Assembly: GCF_018128905.1 (NCBI RefSeq)
Contig: NZ_CP063808.1
Location: forward strand, 1,674,001-1,738,000
Origin: Streptomyces sp. A2-16
GTDB taxonomy: Bacteria > Actinomycetota > Actinomycetes > Streptomycetales > Streptomycetaceae
Length of the DNA stretch: 64,000 nucleotides
Direction: 5' to 3'
The notes beneath the pieces are model-generated. The model worked only from the letters and a program-made list of their open reading frames with translations, was not told where the DNA came from and searched no databases. Below, piece by piece: positions 25,559 through 33,984 of this stretch. The first letter of the stretch is position 1. Each line of letters begins with the position of its first letter. The position numbers and the translations under genes are program-made.

Positions 25559-26263
25559 CTACGGCCGTCTCTCGACCGCCTCCCAGAACCGCTCCACGAT
25601 CTCGTCCAGGAACTCCTGGCCGGCCGCGCCGGAGCGCTCGCCGCCCCCTCCCCAGCTCAGGGTCGACACCATCTGCCCCTGGTACTGCCGGTGCAGGTCC
25701 ATGAGGGTCTCCTCCACCAGACGCCGGTCCAGGGGCACGATCTTGGCGACCTGACGGACGTAGGCCTGCCAGCGGGTGCTGACCGCGCCCCGCAGGCATT
25801 CGGCGAGCCGCCTCTCGCGCCCGGTGACGGCGACGAAGTCCGGCAGGCTCAGCTCCAGCAGCTCGGCGAGGGCCGCGGACTGGCGGTCGGTGCCGCGCCA
25901 CTCGTCGTGCTCCTCCATGCCGAGGTAGGCGAGGAGTTCGAGCCCCACGGCACGGGCGACGTCCTCGGGGGCGATGCCGCGCGAGACGCGGTGCTCGCGC
26001 AGGGTGCGGGGGCGGCCGATGAGTTCACCGGGCGAGCACCACAACACGCCCGCCAGAGCGGTGAGTTCAGGACTGGTGGGGCAGACGATCCCGCGCTCCC
26101 AGGCGACGACGAGATCCGGGGTGACGTAGGGCAGCCCGTACGAGACGCGCATCCCGTAGGCCACGTGCTCGGGCCCCATGCCGAGAGCGACACGGAGCCT
26201 GCGGGCGGTGAGGTTGTCGAAGGGCGGTCCGGGCTGGTTCGGCAGGGCGGGGGGTCGGCGCAC
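25559..26263 (-). CDS. Helix-turn-helix (XRE-like) DNA-binding protein
   Basis: A 234-residue probable regulator. Two segments look like Cro/C1-type helix-turn-helices: residues 20-85 (LTARRLRVALGMGPEHVAYG) and 95-125 (LREHRVSRGIAPEDVARAVG). The C-terminal half is helical and unassigned. GTG at 26263 was chosen: TAGCTT lies 7-8 bp before it, which suits a leaderless transcript, and a TTG nine bases further up is less likely. It is divergent from the PPOX-family gene. A short palindrome (26327-26338) lies between them. The ligand and targets are unknown. Confidence 0.7.
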   Translation of the reverse strand: MRRPPALPNQPGPPFDNLTARRLRVALGMGPEHVAYGMRVSYGLPYVTPDLVVAWERGIVCPTSPELTALAGVLWCSPGELIGRPRTLREHRVSRGIAPEDVARAVGLELLAYLGMEEHDEWRGTDRQSAALAELLELSLPDFVAVTGRERRLAECLRGAVSTRWQAYVRQVAKIVPLDRRLVEETLMDLHRQYQGQMVSTLSWGGGGERSGAAGQEFLDEIVERFWEAVERRP

Positions 26264-26326
26264 GGCCCACAAGCTAGGGGCGGGGATGTGCGGTGACTAC
26301 GGTCTGTTCGGCCAGGATCACGGATT

Positions 26327-26338
26327 GTAGGAACCTAC
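26327..26338. promoter_or_regulatory. Short palindrome between divergent HTH and PPOX genes
   Basis: GTAGG-AA-CCTAC is a perfect 12-bp palindrome in the most AT-rich part of this intergenic region. A TACAAT hexamer reading leftward overlaps its edge (26324-26329). It could be an operator or core promoter for the HTH gene. Evidence is limited to symmetry and position. Confidence 0.35.
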
Positions 26339-26450
26339 GGTTTCGACTGCGCATTCGGGCTGGCCGAAGATCGTCTGTCGGCGGTGCGGGCGGGGTGGCG
26401 AGGATGGCGCCGGGTGCCCGGACGGGTGGCCGGAAAGAGGTGCGATCTTC

Positions 26451-26897
26451 GTGTACGAAGTGAATGGCAAGGTAGAGGGGCATATTCGCGAGCGGTTGCT
26501 GGCGCCGAACTTCTGGCACCTCGCGACCGTCGGTCCGGACGGGGCTCCGCAGGTCTCGCCCATGTGGGCGGATCTCGAAGGTGAGTACGTCATGGTCAAC
26601 ACGGCGATCGGACGTGTGAAGGAGGAAAACCTGCGGCGCAATCCGAACGTTTCCCTCTCCCACCACGACCCCGGGAACCCCTACGACCGCGTCGAGATCC
26701 GGGGCCGGGTCGTCCGGTTCGTCGAGGGCGAGGAGGCGGAACGCTCCATGGACCGGCTCACCCGGAAGTACATCGGCGAGGAACGCTATCCGTGGCTCCT
26801 GCCGGGGGAGCGCCGGGTGATGCTGCTGATCGAGCCGGTGCGGGTCCGCAGGGTGGTGGGGGTGGAGCCGTTCCGTCCCGGGGTGCTGCCTTCGTGA
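26451..26897 (+). CDS. PPOX-class (pyridoxamine oxidase-like) flavin or F420-dependent protein
   Basis: A 148-residue split-barrel protein of the pyridoxamine 5'-phosphate oxidase superfamily. The pattern LATVGPDGAPQVSPMWADLEG near residues 24-44 is the conserved opening of the family, followed by the VNTAIGRVKEENLRRNPNV segment. Actinobacterial members of this size often bind F420, but the cofactor cannot be decided here. The GTG start is preceded by GAGG about 11 bases upstream. Its stop lies 6 bp from the convergent response regulator. Confidence 0.75.
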   Translation: MYEVNGKVEGHIRERLLAPNFWHLATVGPDGAPQVSPMWADLEGEYVMVNTAIGRVKEENLRRNPNVSLSHHDPGNPYDRVEIRGRVVRFVEGEEAERSMDRLTRKYIGEERYPWLLPGERRVMLLIEPVRVRRVVGVEPFRPGVLPS

Positions 26898-26903
26898 GCC
26901 GGG

Positions 26904-27587
26904 TCAGCCCTTGACCCACCGGTACTGCAACTCCGGCCGCCCCACCGTCCCGTACTGCGGACTGCGAGCCGCCCGGCCCGCGTCCACCAGATGCTCCAGG
27001 TAACGGCGGGCCGTGATCCGGGAGATTCCGACCACCTCCGCGAGACCGGTCGCCGTGAGCCCCTCCGCGCAGTCCCGCAGCGCCACCGTCACCCGCTCCA
27101 GGGTCGGTGCGCTGAGCCCCTTGGGCAGGGCGGCCGGGCCCGGGGCCCTGAGCGTGGCCAGCGCACGGTCCACCTCGTCCTGGCCGCTCGCCTCGCCGGC
27201 CGACGCGTGGAACTCCGCGTACCGGATCAGCCGGTCCCGCAGGGTGGCGAAGGTGAACGGCTTCAGCACGTACTGCACGACGCCCAGCGAGACACCCTCA
27301 CGCACGACCGTGAGATCCCGGGCCGACGTCACCGCTATCACGTCCGCCTGATGCCCGGCCGCACGCAGCGAACGGGCCAGCTGGAGACCGTGCCCGTCCG
27401 GCAGATGCAGATCGAGCAGGAGCAGGTCGACGGCCGTACGGTCCAGGAGACGGCGGGCCTCGGCGCCGGTGTGGGCCTTGCCGACGGCCGTGAACCCCTG
27501 GACCCGGTTGACGTACAGGACATGCGCGTCGGCGGCGACCGGGTCGTCCTCGACGACCAGGACACGGATGGGCTGCTGAGTGGTCAT
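26904..27587 (-). CDS. CitB/DcuR-type response regulator
   Basis: A 227-residue regulator with a receiver domain (residues 7-125; acidic pocket Asp14/Asp15, phosphoacceptor Asp59 in LLLLDLHLPDG, conserved lysine in VLKPF) and a C-terminal helix-turn-helix of the CitB family (GLTATGLAEVVGISRITARR region). Its ATG overlaps the TGA of the upstream histidine kinase (ATGA), so the pair is translationally coupled. CitA/CitB-type systems sense C4-dicarboxylates or citrate. The divergent DctA transporter 100 bp beyond the kinase is the likely target. Confidence 0.9.
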   Translation of the reverse strand: MTTQQPIRVLVVEDDPVAADAHVLYVNRVQGFTAVGKAHTGAEARRLLDRTAVDLLLLDLHLPDGHGLQLARSLRAAGHQADVIAVTSARDLTVVREGVSLGVVQYVLKPFTFATLRDRLIRYAEFHASAGEASGQDEVDRALATLRAPGPAALPKGLSAPTLERVTVALRDCAEGLTATGLAEVVGISRITARRYLEHLVDAGRAARSPQYGTVGRPELQYRWVKG

Positions 27588-29533
27588 ACGTCCCCTCCGG
27601 GAACCGTGGCACCTTCGGGGGCGGGGACGTCGTCGGCTTTGCGCTGGGCGGGCCCTTGCCGGGCGGCGGCAGCATGACCGCTGGGAGCTTCCCGACCTAC
27701 GGCCTCTTCATGATTGGCGGCATCGGCCCGGCCGAAGGCACCTGTAGGAATGGTGGGCGCTTGCCCCACGGCCGCTGCAGGATCGGTGGGATCCTCCCGG
27801 CCAGCGGCAGCTGCATGATCGGTGACCATCCGACCCACGACCCCCGCACCACCCCCGGAACCCTCCCCGCCCCCGGCGTCGGCAGTGTCGGTGGCAGCCT
27901 CGGGCGGTCGGGGTTCGTTTGTCAGGGGGAGGCGGACCTCGAACTCGGCGCCGCCGCCCTCCGCTTCTGCCACGGTCAGCGTGCCCTTGCAGCGGTTGAC
28001 CGTCTGTCGTACGAGTGCGAGGCCCAGCCCGCGTCCGCCCGGACCCGCCGGCTTCGTCGAGAAGCCGCGCTGGAAGACCGCCTCGGCGTGAGCCGGGTCG
28101 ACGCCCGCGCCGGTGTCGGAGACCCGCAGGACCAGCCCGCGGCCCTCCGAGTCCGCCGTACCGGCCGTGTACGCCGTCACCGTCACCCGCGCCCGCACGC
28201 TGCCCTGCGCCGCGTCCACCGCGTTGTCGATGAGGTTGCCGAGAATCGTGACCAGATCCCGGGCGGGAAGACTCTCCGGCAGCAGTCCGTCGTCCAGGCG
28301 GCTGTCCTCCGACACGACCAGCTCCACGCCCCGCTCGTTCGCCTGCGCGGTCTTGCCCAGCAGAAGGGCGGCCAGGACCGGCTCGCCGACCGCCGCCACG
28401 ACCTGGTCGGTCAGCGCCTGCGCCAGCTCCAGTTCGGCGGTCGCGAAGTCCACCGCCTGCTCCGCGCGGCCCAGTTCGATCAGCGAGACGACCGTGTGCA
28501 GCCGGTTCGCCGCCTCGTGGGCCTGGGAGCGCAACGCCTGGGTGAATCCCCGCTCCGAGTCCAACTCTCCCATCAGGGACTGGAGTTCGGTCACATCGCG
28601 CAGGGTGACCACGGTGCCGCGCTGCTCCCCGCCGGAGACCGGGGAGGTGTTGACGACCAGCACCCGCGTGGACGTCAGATGCACCTCGTCCACCCGCGGC
28701 TCCGAGGACAGCAACGCACCCGTCAGCGGCGCGGGCAGCCCGAGGTCCGCCACCGACCGCCCGATCACCGCGTCGTCGGCGGACACCCCCAGCAACTCCC
28801 GTCCGCCGTCGTTGATCAGCGCGACACGGTACTGCCCGTCCAGCATCAGCAGCCCCTCGCGCACCGCGTGCAGGGCGGCCTGGTGGTAGTCGTGCATCCT
28901 GCTGAGCTCGGTCGCGTTCATGCCGTGGGTGTGGCGGCGCAGGCGCGCGTTGACGACGTACGTGCCGACGGCACCGAGTGCCAGCGCGCCGCCCGCGACG
29001 GCGAGCAGGGCGGTGAGCTGGCCCTGCACCCGCTCGCTGATCTTCTCGACCTGGATACCGGCGCTGACCAGGCCGATGACCCGCCCGTGCTCGTCCTTGA
29101 CCGGGGTGACCGCCCGCATCGAGGCGCCCAGGGTGCCGGTGTAGGTCTCCGTGAAGGTCTCGCCCTTGAGCGCGCGCTCGGTGTTGCCGAGGAAGTGCCG
29201 GCCGATCTGGTCCTTGTCGGGGTGGGTCCAGCGGATTCCCTGCGGACTCATGATCGTGACGAAGTCGACCTCGGTGTCGGCCATGACCTTCAGCGCGTAC
29301 GGCTGGAGCCGGGCCGTCGGATCGGCGGTGCCGATCGCCTCCCGCACGGACGGCGAGTCCGCGACCGCCCGCGCCACCGCCCTGGCCTGAACCCGCGCCG
29401 CGTCCTCGGCCTGGCCTCGGTCGCTGACGTAGGTGAACAGCGCGTACCCCGCCACGACCACGGCGATCAGCACGGCCTGCATGGCGAAGAGCTGGGCCGC
29501 GAGGCTGCGGGGTCTCGGTACGGGGATACGCAT
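27584..29533 (-). CDS. CitA/DcuS-type sensor histidine kinase
   Basis: A 649-residue membrane kinase. It has an N-terminal membrane helix (about residues 12-35), an extracytoplasmic sensor domain (about 36-170), a second helix (about 175-200), a cytoplasmic PAS domain (about 215-310), a dimerisation helix with the phosphorylated His339 in SQAHEAANRLH, and an ATPase domain with N box (NLIDNAVDAA), G1 (DTGAGV) and G2 (GGRGLGLALV). The ATG at 29533 starts MRIPVPRPRSLAAQLF. An unusual Ala/Gly/Pro-rich tail of about 110 residues with imperfect repeats follows the ATPase domain. The gene is coupled to the response regulator. Confidence 0.9.
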   Translation of the reverse strand: MRIPVPRPRSLAAQLFAMQAVLIAVVVAGYALFTYVSDRGQAEDAARVQARAVARAVADSPSVREAIGTADPTARLQPYALKVMADTEVDFVTIMSPQGIRWTHPDKDQIGRHFLGNTERALKGETFTETYTGTLGASMRAVTPVKDEHGRVIGLVSAGIQVEKISERVQGQLTALLAVAGGALALGAVGTYVVNARLRRHTHGMNATELSRMHDYHQAALHAVREGLLMLDGQYRVALINDGGRELLGVSADDAVIGRSVADLGLPAPLTGALLSSEPRVDEVHLTSTRVLVVNTSPVSGGEQRGTVVTLRDVTELQSLMGELDSERGFTQALRSQAHEAANRLHTVVSLIELGRAEQAVDFATAELELAQALTDQVVAAVGEPVLAALLLGKTAQANERGVELVVSEDSRLDDGLLPESLPARDLVTILGNLIDNAVDAAQGSVRARVTVTAYTAGTADSEGRGLVLRVSDTGAGVDPAHAEAVFQRGFSTKPAGPGGRGLGLALVRQTVNRCKGTLTVAEAEGGGAEFEVRLPLTNEPRPPEAATDTADAGGGEGSGGGAGVVGRMVTDHAAAAGREDPTDPAAAVGQAPTIPTGAFGRADAANHEEAVGREAPSGHAAAARQGPAQRKADDVPAPEGATVPGGDV

Positions 29534-29684
29534 GTCGTCAGTCTGCCTCCATGGCTGATTGTGAACTAAATGAACGGAAGGGTGACCGCCCTCACAGGGC
29601 GGGAGATAGTCACGGCATTCCTTCAAAAGCCCGGACGTGAGCCGCACGCCGGTCATGCCGACGACGACGTCAAGGAGGGCAGCC

Positions 29685-31058
29685 GTGGCCGCCAGCACCC
29701 CCGATACGGCACCCGCAGTCAAAAAGGACCGCACCCACTACCTCTACATCGCGGTGATCGTCGCGGTCGCCCTCGGTATCACGGTCGGCCTGGTCGCCCC
29801 CGACTTCGCCGTGGAGCTCAAGCCCATCGGCACCGGCTTCGTGAACCTGATCAAGATGATGATCTCGCCGATCATCTTCTGCACGATCGTGCTCGGTATC
29901 GGCTCGGTACGGAAGGCCGCCAAGGTCGGCGCCGTCGGCGGTATCGCGCTCCTCTACTTCACGATCATGTCGCTGGTCGCGCTGGGCATCGGCCTGGTCG
30001 TCGGCAACATCCTCGACCCGGGCACCGGCCTCGCCGTGACCGACGCGGTCAAGGACGTCGGGCACGCGCAGGTCGACGCGGAGGCCAAGGACACCACCGA
30101 GTTCCTGCTCGGCATCATCCCGACCACGTTCGTCTCCGCCTTCACCGAGGGCGAGGTGCTCCAGACCCTGCTGATCGCCCTGCTCGCCGGCTTCGCGCTG
30201 CAGGCCATGGGCCCGGCCGGAGCGCCGGTCCTGCGCGGTGTCGAGCACATCCAGCGGCTCGTCTTCCGCATCCTCGCCATGGTGATGTGGGCCGCCCCGA
30301 TCGGTGCCTTCGGCGCGATGGCCGCCGTCGTGGGTTCCGCGGGCGTGGACGCGCTCAAGGACCTCGCGCTGCTGATGGTCGGCTTCTACATCACCTGCTT
30401 CCTGTTCGTGATCATCGTGCTCGGCACGCTGCTGCGGATCATCGCGGGCCTGAACATCCTCACGCTCTTCAAGTACCTGGGCCGTGAGTTCCTGCTGATC
30501 CTGTCGACCTCGTCCTCCGAGTCCGCGCTGCCGAGGCTCATCGCGAAGATGGAGCACCTGGGGATCAGCAAGCCGGTCGTCGGCATCACGGTCCCGACCG
30601 GTTACTCCTTCAACCTCGACGGCACCATGATCTACATGACCATGGCCTCGCTGTTCATCGCCGACGCCATGGGCACGCCGATGTCGATCGGTGAGCAGAT
30701 CCCGCTGCTGCTGTTCCTGTTCGTCGCCTCGAAGGGTGCCGCCGGTGTCACCGGCGCCGGACTCGCGACCCTGGCCGGCGGTCTCCAGTCGCACAAGCCC
30801 GCCCTGGTGGACGGCATCGGCCTGATCGTCGGCATCGACCGCTTCATGAGCGAGGCGCGCGCCCTGACCAACTTCGCGGGCAACGCCGTCGCCACCGTCC
30901 TGATCGGCACCTGGACCAAGGAGATCGACCGCGAGCGCGTCGACCAGGTGCTCGCCGGTCACCTGCCCTTCGACGAGAAGACGCTCCTCGACCACGACGA
31001 CCAGGCCCCGGCGGACGTCCCGGAGCAGGGCGGCGAGAAGGAGCTGGCCAAGGCCTGA
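29685..31058 (+). CDS. dctA: C4-dicarboxylate transporter DctA (DAACS family)
   Basis: A 457-residue cation-coupled symporter for succinate, fumarate or malate. Family signatures are clear: MMISPIIFCTIVLGI, the serine-rich SSSESALPRL, NLDGTMIYMTMA and KGAAGVTGAGL. About eight membrane helices and two hairpins are expected. GTG at 29685 was chosen because AAGGAGG lies 6 bases upstream; in-frame starts at 29637 and 29655 lack such a signal. It is divergent from the CitA/CitB pair, which is the usual control arrangement. The C-terminal 40 residues are acidic and probably disordered. Confidence 0.92.
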   Translation: MAASTPDTAPAVKKDRTHYLYIAVIVAVALGITVGLVAPDFAVELKPIGTGFVNLIKMMISPIIFCTIVLGIGSVRKAAKVGAVGGIALLYFTIMSLVALGIGLVVGNILDPGTGLAVTDAVKDVGHAQVDAEAKDTTEFLLGIIPTTFVSAFTEGEVLQTLLIALLAGFALQAMGPAGAPVLRGVEHIQRLVFRILAMVMWAAPIGAFGAMAAVVGSAGVDALKDLALLMVGFYITCFLFVIIVLGTLLRIIAGLNILTLFKYLGREFLLILSTSSSESALPRLIAKMEHLGISKPVVGITVPTGYSFNLDGTMIYMTMASLFIADAMGTPMSIGEQIPLLLFLFVASKGAAGVTGAGLATLAGGLQSHKPALVDGIGLIVGIDRFMSEARALTNFAGNAVATVLIGTWTKEIDRERVDQVLAGHLPFDEKTLLDHDDQAPADVPEQGGEKELAKA

Positions 31059-31096
31059 GCGGCCGGACACCGGTGGCCGCAGGGCCCCGCAGAGCC

Positions 31097-31129
31097 GAGC
31101 CGGGCCCGACCTGAACCCGGGCCCGGCTC
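31097..31129 (+). terminator. Terminator after dctA
   Basis: GAGCCGGGCCCG (31097-31108) and CGGGCCCGGCTC (31118-31129) form a perfect 12-bp stem with a 9-base loop, starting 39 bp after the dctA stop. Confidence 0.75.
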
Positions 31130-31134
31130 CCGCC

Positions 31135-31173
31135 CCGGGCGGCCGAGTACTCCCCCGTAGCTCGGCCGCCCGG
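31135..31173. terminator. Second, convergent terminator between dctA and TetR gene
   Basis: CCGGGCGGCCGAG (31135-31147) and CTCGGCCGCCCGG (31161-31173) form a perfect 13-bp stem with a 13-base loop. It lies 15 bp after the minus-strand TetR stop and directly behind the dctA terminator, so it can serve both directions. Confidence 0.75.
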
Positions 31174-31187
31174 ACCCCACGGAGCGA

Positions 31188-31805
31188 TCAGTCGCTCACT
31201 TTCGCCACCAGTACGGTGGCCAGCGAGGCGGGTATGCCCGCCGCGGTCAGAACGGTGACCGCGGTGGTGCGGCCCGCCTCCCGCGCGTCCAGCAGTCCGT
31301 CGTGCACCGCCTCCATCACCGCGAACATCATCCGCTCGTGGACGTGCGCCAGCGCGGGCGCGGGCAGCGGGGACACGAAGACGCCCTCGTCCAAGCCGCG
31401 CCGGAGCAGTTCGGTGCGGGCCGCGCGCACCGGTGCGAGCCGCTCCCTGACGCCCTGCCCGATGTCGCCGCGCCGGGCCAGCTCGACCAGCAGGCGATAG
31501 CGGTCGGCGACCTCCCAGAGCGCGAGCACGGAGCCCGCCACGGCCAGTGCCAGGTCCTCGGTCCCCTCGCGGCCCGCCGCGTGCGCGGTCGCCACCTCCT
31601 CCACGGCACCGTCGACGAGCGCGCCGATCAGCGCCTCACGGCTGGGGAAGTGGCCGTACACGGTCCGTCGTACGACGCCCGCGGCGCGCGCGATCCGCTC
31701 CATGGACGCGTCCGGGTCGCGCAGCAGCTCGGCGAGCGCGACGTCGAGGATGCGGCGGCGGTTGGCATCGGCGCGACTGGAGCGGCCCGTTGTCATGGCC
31801 GCCAT
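31188..31805 (-). CDS. TetR-family transcriptional regulator
   Basis: A 205-residue TetR-type protein. The N-terminal helix-turn-helix (about residues 14-60) reads ANRRRILDVALAELLRD, then MERIARAAGVVRRTVYGHF. The C-terminal domain has no recognised ligand pocket. ATG at 31805 has GGGAGGGG 5 bases upstream and was preferred over a second ATG nine bases in. It is divergent from the DUF2127 membrane protein gene, about 180 bp away, which may be its target. Confidence 0.8.
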   Translation of the reverse strand: MAAMTTGRSSRADANRRRILDVALAELLRDPDASMERIARAAGVVRRTVYGHFPSREALIGALVDGAVEEVATAHAAGREGTEDLALAVAGSVLALWEVADRYRLLVELARRGDIGQGVRERLAPVRAARTELLRRGLDEGVFVSPLPAPALAHVHERMMFAVMEAVHDGLLDAREAGRTTAVTVLTAAGIPASLATVLVAKVSD

Positions 31806-31982
31806 TGTGCCCCTCCCGAGGGGACCTGCACGGGGTTGTGCAGGGAGCGGGCGGTGCGCGACGCCGAGGCGATGCACATCGCTGTGCAGAAGCGCGGGTG
31901 GCGCTGCTCACCGAACTCTTACCCCGCCGCACTAGCGTGCCGTCCCCGAACGGGACGCTCTGCCATCGGAGGCACACGGGGG

Positions 31983-32750
31983 ATGAAGATCGACTGGGAC
32001 CGGCGGACCTGCGCCCGCCGCGGGCATGTGACGTACGCGCCGGACGATCATCCGCGCCTGCGGGAGCGGCTGCACGCCGAGACCGCCCTCGGTGCGGCCT
32101 GGCGCTGCCTGCGCTGCGGCGACTTCGCCCTCGGCGACCCGCACGGCTCGGGGCCCGCCGATCGGGCGCCCCTCGTGCCGCGCGGCAAGGTGCTGCGGGA
32201 CCTGTTCGTGCTTCGGTTCCTCGCGGTCGAGCGGGCGGTGCGCGGGGTGTTCATCGTGCTGGCCGCGCTGGCGGTGTGGAAGTTCAGCAACTCCCAGGAC
32301 GCGGTGCGCAGGCTCTTCGACGAGTATCTGGACGTCTTCCGGCCGGTGTTCAAGCACTTCCACTACGACCTCGACCACTCGCCGATCGTCGGCACCGTCC
32401 AGAAGACGTTCGGCTACCGGCACAACACCCTCGTACTGGTGGCGGTGCTGCTGCTGGCGTACGCGCTGATCGAACTCGTCGAGGCGGTCGGCCTCTGGTA
32501 CGCCAGGCGCTGGGCGGAGTATCTGACGGTGGTCGCGACGGCCGCCTTCCTCCCACTGGAGATCTACGAACTCACCGAGCACATCAGCTGGTTGAAGATC
32601 GGCACACTGGTGCTCAATGTGCTCGCCGTCCTCTACATCCTCCTGGCCAAGCGTCTGTTCGGCCTGCGCGGCGGCCACAAGGCCTTCGAGGCGGAACGGC
32701 AGAGTGCTTCGCTGCTGGAGGTCGAGGAGGCCGCCGGGGTCCCCGCGTAG
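31983..32750 (+). CDS. DUF2127 family membrane protein
   Basis: A 255-residue protein. The first 70 residues are cytosolic and contain a cysteine pair (WRCLRCGDF) plus Cys10 and a nearby histidine, a possible small metal site. Four membrane helices follow (about 80-100, 140-162, 170-190 and 200-222), then a hydrophilic tail. The pattern matches DUF2127, whose function is not established. The ATG at 31983 follows directly after GGGGG; longer in-frame starts run through the divergent promoter. Confidence 0.7.
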   Translation: MKIDWDRRTCARRGHVTYAPDDHPRLRERLHAETALGAAWRCLRCGDFALGDPHGSGPADRAPLVPRGKVLRDLFVLRFLAVERAVRGVFIVLAALAVWKFSNSQDAVRRLFDEYLDVFRPVFKHFHYDLDHSPIVGTVQKTFGYRHNTLVLVAVLLLAYALIELVEAVGLWYARRWAEYLTVVATAAFLPLEIYELTEHISWLKIGTLVLNVLAVLYILLAKRLFGLRGGHKAFEAERQSASLLEVEEAAGVPA

Positions 32751-32774
32751 GCGCCCACGTCCGCGCGTGGGTCC

Positions 32775-33248
32775 TCACCGGCCTTCTCCCGTCTCCGACC
32801 CGGTCGGCTCGGCCCACGGGTCGGTGATCTCCCGCAGCAGGGTCAGCGCCTCGCGCAGCTGCTTCATACGGCGTCTGCCGAGGTGCTCCTCCCACTCCTT
32901 CTCGACTTCGGCGACGACCCCGTCGGCGACCTCCTTCGCCGCCCGCGCCTTCGCCGCGCCGCACACCAGTCGGGCCCGCTTGTCGGTCGGGTCCGGGACG
33001 CGGGTGACGTAGCCCGTCTTCTCCAGCTGGTCGACCAGGAAGCCCGCGGTCTGCTTGGTGATCTGGGCCTGCTCGGCCAGCTCCGTCAACCGGGTGCCGT
33101 GGGGGCCGATCCGCTGCATGACCCGGGCCTGGGCGGGCGTGAAGTCGTCGAAGCCGGCTTCCGCGAGCGCGGCGAAGATTCGATTCTCCAGGGCCCGGTA
33201 CGGCAGGAACAGGAGCAGCCCCGTGTTGAGCTCGCTCTCCGCCACCAT
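32775..33248 (-). CDS. MarR-family transcriptional regulator
   Basis: A 157-residue winged-helix regulator: TRLTELAEQAQITKQTAGFL gives the recognition helix (about residues 52-72), followed by the wing DPTDKRARLV. It is divergent from a mycothiol-dependent-isomerase-like gene; the 80-bp gap holds a strong 15-bp palindrome and a repeated half-site (33277-33308), the expected operator. It probably represses itself and the neighbour. The inducer is unknown. Confidence 0.85.
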   Translation of the reverse strand: MVAESELNTGLLLFLPYRALENRIFAALAEAGFDDFTPAQARVMQRIGPHGTRLTELAEQAQITKQTAGFLVDQLEKTGYVTRVPDPTDKRARLVCGAAKARAAKEVADGVVAEVEKEWEEHLGRRRMKQLREALTLLREITDPWAEPTGSETGEGR

Positions 33249-33276
33249 CGTCGACGCTCCCTCGCACTGCTTGACA

Positions 33277-33308
33277 TTGGTCAGAGTCTCTGACTACTTT
33301 GGTCAGAG
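33277..33308. promoter_or_regulatory. Probable MarR operator between divergent genes
   Basis: GTCAGAG-T-CTCTGAC at 33280-33294 is a perfect 15-bp palindrome. TTGGTCAGAG occurs twice in direct orientation, at 33277-33286 and 33299-33308, so one half-site is present three times in 32 bp. The position, between a MarR gene and its divergent neighbour, is that of a MarR binding site. Confidence 0.75.
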
Positions 33309-33336
33309 AAGCTTACCACTTGAGTGGGTGATCGCC

Positions 33337-33984
33337 GTGGGTGCAGTGCTGGACACCGACGAGCTCTGGCAGAGCGTCGACCGGGAGCGGGCGAGCCTGG
33401 TCGACCTGCTGGAGGGCCTGAGCCCCGAGGAGTGGGAGACGCGCACGCGGTGCGGGGACTGGCGGGTCAGGGACCTGGCCGCCCATCTGACGCTCGCGGC
33501 GCGCTTCTCCTACGGCCGGGCCGTACGGGAGATGGTCCGCGCCCGGGGTGACTGGAACCGGATGATCCATGACTCGGCGGTCCGCGAGGCCGAGCTGCCG
33601 GTCACCGAGATCGTCGCCAACCTCCGTTCGATCATCGGCTCGCGCCGCCTCGCCCCGACGACCTCGCCCCACGAGCCCCTTCTCGACCTCCTCGTCCACG
33701 GCCAGGACATCGCCCTCGCCCTCGGCCGTGAGCGCGCGGTGCCGCCTGCGGCCGCCCGGGACGCCGCCGAGCGGGTGTGGACCATGCGGTTCCCGCCGCG
33801 CCCCTGGCCCCTGCCGAAGGCGCGGCTCGTCGCCACCGACATCGACTGGACACGCGGGACCGGCGAGGAACTCCGCGGCCCCGTCACCGCCCTCCTCCTG
33901 CTGCTCACCGGGCGCCCGGAAGCGGCCCGGGAGTGGGCCGAGCGCACCGGGGAGCCGTGGACGGGGGTCGCGGCTCCCCGGTGA
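33337..33984 (+). CDS. Maleylpyruvate isomerase-family (mycothiol-dependent, DinB-like) protein
   Basis: A 215-residue protein with the N-terminal domain of the mycothiol-dependent maleylpyruvate isomerase family: four helices opening with LLEGLSPEEWETRTRCGDWRV, and LLDLLVHGQDIALALGR carrying a conserved histidine of the metal site. Members catalyse mycothiol-linked reactions or are uncharacterised. The start is uncertain among GTGs at 33328, 33337 and 33346; 33337 is used. It is divergent from a MarR regulator and likely repressed by it. A GC-rich tandem repeat begins right after the stop. Confidence 0.75.
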   Translation: MGAVLDTDELWQSVDRERASLVDLLEGLSPEEWETRTRCGDWRVRDLAAHLTLAARFSYGRAVREMVRARGDWNRMIHDSAVREAELPVTEIVANLRSIIGSRRLAPTTSPHEPLLDLLVHGQDIALALGRERAVPPAAARDAAERVWTMRFPPRPWPLPKARLVATDIDWTRGTGEELRGPVTALLLLLTGRPEAAREWAERTGEPWTGVAAPR

